A stretch of 8,955 nucleotides of DNA, taken from NCBI GenBank assembly GCA_934229385.1, contig CAKQDH010000013.1:1-8955 (forward strand). Reading direction: 5' to 3'. This DNA is from an uncultured Oenococcus sp. (GTDB lineage Bacteria > Bacillota > Bacilli > Lactobacillales > Lactobacillaceae). The position numbers were made by a program, and so were the translations under genes. The stretch's first letter is position 1. The number at the start of each line of letters is the position of its first letter. Below, one piece after another: positions 5,470 to 8,955 of this stretch. The notes below the pieces were generated by a model that worked only from the letters and a program-made list of their open reading frames with translations, had not been told where the DNA came from and ran no database searches.

Positions 5470-6687
5470 TTAATCTGGTTTAGGAAAGACACGATCTTTT
5501 TTATCGACTAGAAAGCCAAAGATAGCTAAAATTACGCTAATTAAAAGGCCTACTAAAATTACAGGGCTCCAGGTTTGGATTTGATCATGCATGATACCGG
5601 CTAGTAGAGGGCCAATGGCGGCGATTATATAACCCATCGATTGGGCCATACCAGAAACAGCAGTGGTTTGATCCGGGGTATCAGTTTTAAGAGAAAATAA
5701 AAACATAGAAAAACTAAAACTAGAAGTAGTACCAAATCCTAAAATAATACAGGTGATAATAGCTATGGTAAGAGAATGACCGCCTACTAGAAGTAAAATA
5801 AAACTGATGACAAAGAAAGCCAAAATTAAAACTATAATTGGAGCTTGTTTATTTCTTCTCTGAGCTAAAGAGGGGGTTAAATAAGCCATAGGTAAGGAGG
5901 CTAATTGTAAAAGCCCTAGAAGCAGACTTGCTTGGTTAGCAGAAAACCCCTTACTGACAAAAATACTTGGTAACCAGGTTAAAATGGAATAAAAAAGCAT
6001 AGATTGAAATCCCATAAAGCCGGTTAGATACCAAGCCAGAGGGCGTTTCCAAACACTTTGTTTTTCTCTTTTTTCTTCTGGTTTAGAAATTCCTGTTTCT
6101 GAGACCGATGCTGGAGTTGAAGTAGTTGTCTTTTTGGGTTTACGGTTGAAAAGAGCAACAATCAGGCCAATTATCGAAAATAAACTGATCCATTGGAAGG
6201 TAGCCTGCCAACCAATCGCCGAAGCTAGTGGGCTAGCCATTCCAGCTGACAAGGCTGAAAAGATGGTCATGGGCAAGCTATAGGCACCGGTCATTTGACC
6301 AAGTTTATTAGGGAAAAAGGTGGCTACTACTGTGGGTGCCAAAACATTTAAAACAGCAATAGAGGCTCCTACCAGCAGCATTCCTGCTAAAAGAGAGGAA
6401 AAAGAATAAATCCGGATAAAGGATCCTATAGTTAAAATAATAAAAGTTCCTGCCAGTAAGGGCACTAGGCCTAATTTTTGGCGTAGTTTATTAACAAATG
6501 GAGAAACAACTGCAAAACAAAGTAACGGGATAGTTGTAATAGATCCTAAAAACCAGTTAGGTAGACTAAAAGAATGGGCAATATTGCCTAGAACTGGTGT
6601 TGAAGAAGTTAAAGCCGTTCTCATATTGGCACCAATTAAAATCAATAATAAAACAGCTAATGTAGATTGACGAGATTTTTTTCTCAT
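5470..6687 (-). CDS. MFS permease of the CynX/NimT family
   Basis: The 405-aa product is a 12-helix major facilitator of the CynX/NimT type. Helix 1 carries the family motif with ANMRTALTSSTPVLG (residues 20-34; usual form NLRPALTSVGPLL). Other family stretches are the LNVLAPTVVATFFPNKLGQMTGAYS region in the first half, TWLPSIFVSKGFS in the second half, and SGMAQSMGYIIAAIGPLLAG near the C-terminus. A charged cytoplasmic loop (about 182-215, rich in Lys, Thr, Ser, Glu) separates the two six-helix halves. Family members are proton-linked transporters of small organic or drug-like compounds; the substrate here is unknown. ATG 6687 is preceded by AAAAGGAAAA (6693-6702). The gene looks intact and less AT-rich than its surroundings. 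A possible 36-aa upstream ORF ends 2 nt before its start. There is no partner gene nearby. Confidence 0.9.
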   Translation of the reverse strand: MRKKSRQSTLAVLLLILIGANMRTALTSSTPVLGNIAHSFSLPNWFLGSITTIPLLCFAVVSPFVNKLRQKLGLVPLLAGTFIILTIGSFIRIYSFSSLLAGMLLVGASIAVLNVLAPTVVATFFPNKLGQMTGAYSLPMTIFSALSAGMASPLASAIGWQATFQWISLFSIIGLIVALFNRKPKKTTTSTPASVSETGISKPEEKREKQSVWKRPLAWYLTGFMGFQSMLFYSILTWLPSIFVSKGFSANQASLLLGLLQLASLPMAYLTPSLAQRRNKQAPIIVLILAFFVISFILLLVGGHSLTIAIITCIILGFGTTSSFSFSMFLFSLKTDTPDQTTAVSGMAQSMGYIIAAIGPLLAGIMHDQIQTWSPVILVGLLISVILAIFGFLVDKKDRVFPKPD

Positions 6688-6689
6688 GG

Positions 6690-6800
6690 TTATTTTCCTT
6701 TTGAGATAATTTTTAAATCCTCATTTGTAAGTTTTTCTAGTTTAACTATATTTAAAAAGCTTAGAATTAATTTTTTTGCCAAATACTTAAATTTTGTCAT
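6690..6800 (-). CDS. Possible 36-aa leader ORF or gene remnant coupled to the MFS gene
   Basis: A minus-strand frame starts at ATG 6800 (MTKFKYLAKKL), continues through KLEKLTNEDLKIISKGK and stops at TAA 6690-6692, only 2 nt before the MFS ATG, so the MFS ribosome site lies inside it. This arrangement is typical of translational coupling or of the tail of an upstream gene such as a regulator. The frame stays open another 10 codons upstream of the ATG. Against it, no Shine-Dalgarno precedes the ATG, and ORFs of this size are common by chance in such AT-rich DNA. No family is recognised. Confidence 0.3.
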   Translation of the reverse strand: MTKFKYLAKKLILSFLNIVKLEKLTNEDLKIISKGK

Positions 6801-6868
6801 AGATTTCGGTAATTTTTTGGCTGATTGGTATTATTTAATTGGTAATAGCTATTTTGGAGCCTATTTAA

Positions 6869-6897
6869 AACATATCTCTTTAAAAGGCCGTTGCCAA
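6869..6897 (-). promoter_or_regulatory. Probable promoter of the MFS gene
   Basis: On the minus strand TTGGCA (6892-6897) and TATGTT (6869-6874) are separated by 17 nt; the -35 matches the consensus at five of six positions and the -10 at four. Transcription would start near 6862 and leave a leader of about 175 nt that contains the possible 36-aa ORF. The site lies only about 65 bp from the divergent start of repeat copy 4. Confidence 0.45.
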
Positions 6898-6961
6898 ACG
6901 TTTTTTTATGATAACATAATTTTGTATTTTCAAAGGAACTAAAAATAATAAATATAGAAAT

Positions 6962-6973
6962 TAAAATCTTCTA
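6962..6973 (+). promoter_or_regulatory. -10-like box of repeat copy 4
   Basis: TAAAAT (6962-6967) is directly followed by CTTCTA (6968-6973 region), matching the left edges of copies 2 and 3. No clear -35 is seen. Here about 20 extra nt separate CTTCTA from the ORF's ATG. Confidence 0.35.
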
Positions 6974-7002
6974 ATTAAAAACTTTCTTTATCACTGTTTT
7001 TA

Positions 7003-7047
7003 ATGAAAAAATTAGATAAAAATTTTATAAACTTATTTCGGGGATAG
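7003..7047 (+). CDS. Possible 14-aa leader peptide in repeat copy 4
   Basis: The frame MKKLDKNFINLFRG ends in TAG at exactly the position of the stops in copies 2 and 3. Differences from copy 2 include synonymous GAC to GAT and AAT to AAC and a conservative Arg to Lys. No Shine-Dalgarno precedes the ATG, so translation is uncertain. Confidence 0.3.
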   Translation: MKKLDKNFINLFRG

Positions 7048-7247
7048 ATATCATAAACAAAATTTAACAAACTTCTTTAGTGTTTTAAGGGCTTATCAAT
7101 TTTGATAGCCTGTATTTCATGGGTATAACAGTGTATCTAAAAGCTGAGTTATCTAAGCAAATTGTTGAGATCTATATACTTTGATATTAGGATCCACAAG
7201 TTACGGATTTTAACTCATGGTGGTTGACAAAATATAATCTGAAAAAC

Positions 7248-7278
7248 AAAAAGCCTTCAAAAAAGAAGGCTTTTTATA
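7248..7278 (+). terminator. Two-way intrinsic terminator at the end of repeat copy 4
   Basis: AAAAAGCCTTC (7248-7258) and GAAGGCTTTTT (7265-7275) form a perfect 11-bp stem with an AAAAAA loop. The plus strand runs into TTTTTATATT, the minus strand into GGCTTTTTGTTTTTC, so it can stop transcription from both sides. Confidence 0.85.
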
Positions 7279-7307
7279 TTTCTTTAATAACGAAAAGCTT
7301 TAAGTAG

Positions 7308-7397
7308 TTAATAATGAGTGACTTTATTTATATTTAAGTATCGAGATAAAAAGTAAGCGATATTGCTAAGCCAGATTTTAAACGTATTATGATTCAT
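7308..7397 (-). CDS. Possible 29-aa microprotein
   Basis: A minus-strand ORF starts at ATG 7397 (MNHNTFKIWL) and ends VTHY with TAA at 7308-7310. It has a hydrophobic-amphipathic middle (IWLSNIAYFLSRYL) and ordinary codons. The two-way terminator at 7248-7278 lies suitably downstream. AGGGG lies only 3 nt before the ATG, shorter than usual, and a TATACT box directly upstream would give an almost leaderless message. These points make it doubtful. No family is recognised. Confidence 0.25.
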   Translation of the reverse strand: MNHNTFKIWLSNIAYFLSRYLNINKVTHY

Positions 7398-7869
7398 TGA
7401 CCCCTAGTATAAGCTCAACTTTTTAAAAAGAACATTGTTTTTTTTAGATTTTTTAAATTTTATCAATTTTGTTTAATAAAAAGTAATTTTTAAAGTTTTA
7501 AGATCCGACTTTATTTATTTTAGAAATGACATTTATTTTAAGCTTTTTTGTTTATGATTGAAAAATTTAAAGTAATTAGATATTTTATTTTGTTTTAATT
7601 AATAAAATACTCGTAATAAATGCTTTCTCAAGAGGTATTAAATATATTTTAATTCATTAATACGACATATTGATGCTCTTTACTATTTTTGTTTTTATTA
7701 AGGAAGTTAAAATTATATTTAGCTTTGAAATTTCAAGATAATATTTTTTGTAATTGGCGAAGAAGTAGTTTCTTTTTTTAAGCCAATTTAAATTAGTTGT
7801 TGAAATCAAAGCTTATGTAAGCCAAGTTGGTCGATAGTAGATAGACGGGCGTTTACGATTTTGCTGTGG
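7398..7869. other. AT-rich spacer downstream of the 143-aa gene
   Basis: No gene with a ribosome site is visible on either strand. A bulged inverted repeat AATTGGC/GCCAATT (7752-7758/7782-7788) with inner AAGAA/TTCTT lies about 80-120 nt past the stop of the 143-aa gene and could be an RNA hairpin, but it has no good U-tract on the gene's strand. The rest shows nothing recognisable. Confidence 0.4.
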
Positions 7870-8301
7870 TTAGTTTTGGTCTTCATTTTTATCCTTTGGT
7901 TGGCTTGATTGACTAGCTTTCTTTTTCTTGTATTTACTTTGGGCTTTTTTATATTCTATGCCGATAATGGCATTTATAAACTGGGAAAAGTTTTTGAAGT
8001 TTAAATGGAAATCTGTTTGTTTACTATGGAATTTTTTCATTCGGGCGTTAGCTTTTTGGGCTAAGGTATAGGAAGAATGAAAAGGTTTGGTTTCTTTAGC
8101 CTCGGGGTTTTTTAGGTTATCGTATTTACCGTGAATAATATCTACCATAATTTGATCTAGGAGCTGTTTTCTATATTTCATATGTTTACCATCAGCTAAA
8201 TGTAAAAGTCTAATTAAATGGTGATATTTAGACGGTTGAAGATAGATTAAACGACTACCTAAGTATTTTTTCTCTTGGTATTTTTTATTAACTTCGGTCA
8301 T
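7870..8301 (-). CDS. Unrecognised 143-aa lysine-rich protein
   Basis: The product is basic, without signal peptide or membrane segment. A central part with several predicted helices (about 25-57, HHLIRLLHLADGKHMKYRKQ) is followed by a segment about 75-117 ending NFSQFINAIIGIEYKKAQ, then a hydrophilic tail of Lys, Ser, Gln and Asp (118-143) that is probably disordered. A basic protein of this shape could bind nucleic acid, but no known domain is seen. ATG 8301 is preceded by AAAAAAGGATAAACC, the same AAGGATA-type site as the paralogue pair at 2732-3453. No neighbour is co-directional within 1 kb, and no clear promoter was found. A short TTG-initiated frame of 11 codons ends just before the start. 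Confidence 0.7.
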   Translation of the reverse strand: MTEVNKKYQEKKYLGSRLIYLQPSKYHHLIRLLHLADGKHMKYRKQLLDQIMVDIIHGKYDNLKNPEAKETKPFHSSYTLAQKANARMKKFHSKQTDFHLNFKNFSQFINAIIGIEYKKAQSKYKKKKASQSSQPKDKNEDQN

Positions 8302-8869
8302 GGTTTATCCTTTTTTCTCGTTACCTTTATTAAAACACAATATATATTTATATTTAGTTTTCTACTTTTTGTTTACTCTCCTTTTAATATTTAACAATAT
8401 AAAAATATATTGCCTTTATATGACTTTTAGATTAGGTTTCTATACTTTTATATTAGCATATAGGATAATTTTGGGTTTTGTATTTTATTTTTTTAAACTT
8501 GTTAATATCAATAATGACGGTTAAACTCTGAATAATTATATTTAACAAATTGTTTACTTTATGTAAACATATTTTTGTAATAATTTTATGCGTTAATTTA
8601 ATCTAACTGGAAATTATTTTAGGATTGGAAAATATTTTGGGGTGTTGAAGTTAAGCTGTTGATATAAATGTTTATAATTCATTAAAAATGGCAGTTTTTA
8701 GAAGTGTTTTTTTAAATTTTTAAGGAACAATCAAGCATTATTTTTTGCATTGGTATTTTGAATTTTAATCTTAAATTTAGAAGTGGGTAGAAGTTATTTT
8801 TTCTTTCACAGAAACTAAAATTTAGATAAATATGATAATATATGTGTGCATTTATTTTATATTATTTAT
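8302..8869. other. Gene-free AT-rich stretch at the right end
   Basis: Apart from the hairpin at 8551-8569, no gene with a ribosome site, RNA or repeat copy is seen. Minus-strand AAAAGGAGAG near 8371-8380 looks like a ribosome site but has no start codon within range. T-rich plus-strand sequence gives a hydrophobic open frame (8300-8524) that I regard as chance. Confidence 0.4.
8551..8576 (+). other. Inverted repeat, operator-like or weak terminator
   Basis: TGTTTAC (8551-8557) and GTAAACA (8563-8569) form a 7-bp dyad with a TTTAT spacer, followed by TATTTTTG. It could be a protein-binding operator or a weak rightward terminator; there is no gene next to it to decide. Confidence 0.35.
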
Positions 8870-8955
8870 ATGAAAATATATGGTATCATGTATGACACAC
8901 AAAATAAATGGTATGCTGATACTGTGTATCTTCTTAAGAAGATACACAGTATCAG
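8870..8955 (+). CDS. Possible start of a truncated ORF
   Basis: A plus-strand frame from ATG 8870 is open to the window edge. It begins MKIYGIMYDTQNKWYAD, with balanced, non-biased residues (W, D, Q) unlike the Lys/Asn/Ile-rich chance frames of this region. No Shine-Dalgarno is visible. From residue 17 onward the reading comes from a perfect palindrome, and the minus strand is also open there, so the true coding strand is uncertain. The gene, if real, continues outside the window. Confidence 0.25.
   Translation, partial: MKIYGIMYDTQNKWYADTVYLLKKIHSI
8916..8955. repeat. Perfect 40-bp palindrome at the window end
   Basis: Bases 8916-8935 (CTGATACTGTGTATCTTCTT) are the exact reverse complement of 8936-8955, with no spacer; the centre lies between 8935 and 8936. 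The window stops exactly at the end of the second arm, so the symmetry could extend further. It is more GC-rich than its surroundings. It could be a real extended palindrome or a fold-back at the end of an assembled piece. Confidence 0.9.

Larger units (their letters stand above)
6968..7280 (+). repeat. Putative structured-RNA repeat, copy 4
   Basis: This most diverged full copy still has CTTCTA, the 14-codon ORF (7003-7047) and GGGTATAACAGTGTATCTAAAAGC (about 7121-7144; 24 nt, equal in layout to copy 2). Helices are GGC.TATCAA/TTGATAGCC (7090-7110) and CTGT/ACAG around 7110-7131. The core TTATCTAA (7149-7156) faces TTAG (7187-7190) then GATCC and ACAA. TGAGTTA (7145-7151) pairs perfectly with TAACTCA (7211-7217). 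AGTTA (7199-7203) competes for the same TAACT to form a local hairpin. The loop holds GAGATCTATA. It ends in the strongest terminator of the family. It lies divergently upstream of the MFS gene. Confidence 0.8.

Noticed and set aside
6667..6942. Plus-strand 91-codon frame opposite the MFS start
   Set aside because: It overlaps the MFS start, promoter and ribosome site in antisense and has no ribosome site of its own.
1..7280. CRISPR array or transposon-derived element as explanation of the four repeats
   Set aside because: The copies are about 250 bp long, irregularly spaced and strongly diverged, with no spacer pattern, terminal inverted repeats, target duplications or transposase.
7657..7809. 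Minus-strand frame of 50 codons starting at TTG, containing NWLKKRNYFFANYKK
   Set aside because: No ribosome site or ATG; frames of this size are common by chance in such AT-rich DNA.
8300..8524. Plus-strand 74-codon hydrophobic frame
   Set aside because: T-rich DNA gives Phe/Leu/Tyr-rich frames by chance; there is no ribosome site and its ATG overlaps the start of the 143-aa gene on the other strand.
1..8955. tRNA, rRNA, T-box or common riboswitch signatures
   Set aside because: No TTCRAATC-type T-arm with acceptor stem, no TGG.ACCGCG T-box sequence and no riboswitch core I know was seen on reading.

Overview
This AT-rich window has long AT-only spacers, good AAGGAG/AAGGAT-type ribosome binding sites, a small PspC-domain protein and a CynX/NimT-type MFS permease. 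That suggests a low-GC Gram-positive bacterium, most likely a lactic acid bacterium (Lactobacillaceae-like). This is inference; no taxonomic marker gene is present. Coding density is unusually low: the seven best-supported proteins cover only about 42% of the bases.

Every well-supported protein gene is on the minus strand. From right to left they are: an unrecognised lysine-rich 143-aa protein (7870-8301), a CynX/NimT-family exporter (5470-6687), an unrecognised 364-aa protein with an internal duplication and a C-terminal membrane hairpin (3605-4699), two tandem paralogous proteins of about 100 aa (3124-3453 and 2732-3034), a 78-aa PspC protein (2030-2266), and a 39-aa single-span membrane protein (1342-1461) with a textbook AGGAGG site. 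They lie far apart and probably form several short transcripts, except perhaps the paralogue pair.

The plus strand has no convincing protein gene of normal size, but it carries four copies of a diverged repeat of about 230-310 bp (1-229, 586-856, 1661-1905, 6968-7280). Each copy looks like a structured RNA. Three begin with a TATAAT-like box, a CTTCTA motif and an identically placed 14-codon ORF (MKKLD...). All four share a hairpin-rich middle and a core helix TTATCTAA/TTAG-N5-ATAA around a conserved GATC loop. At least two copies end in an intrinsic terminator. Stem sequences differ between copies but mostly stay paired. I do not recognise this family, and it is the best candidate for something undescribed.

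Other intrinsic terminators point rightward where no plus-strand gene exists, which supports non-coding plus-strand transcription. The window ends in a perfect 40-bp palindrome with no spacer, lying inside a possible truncated ORF.
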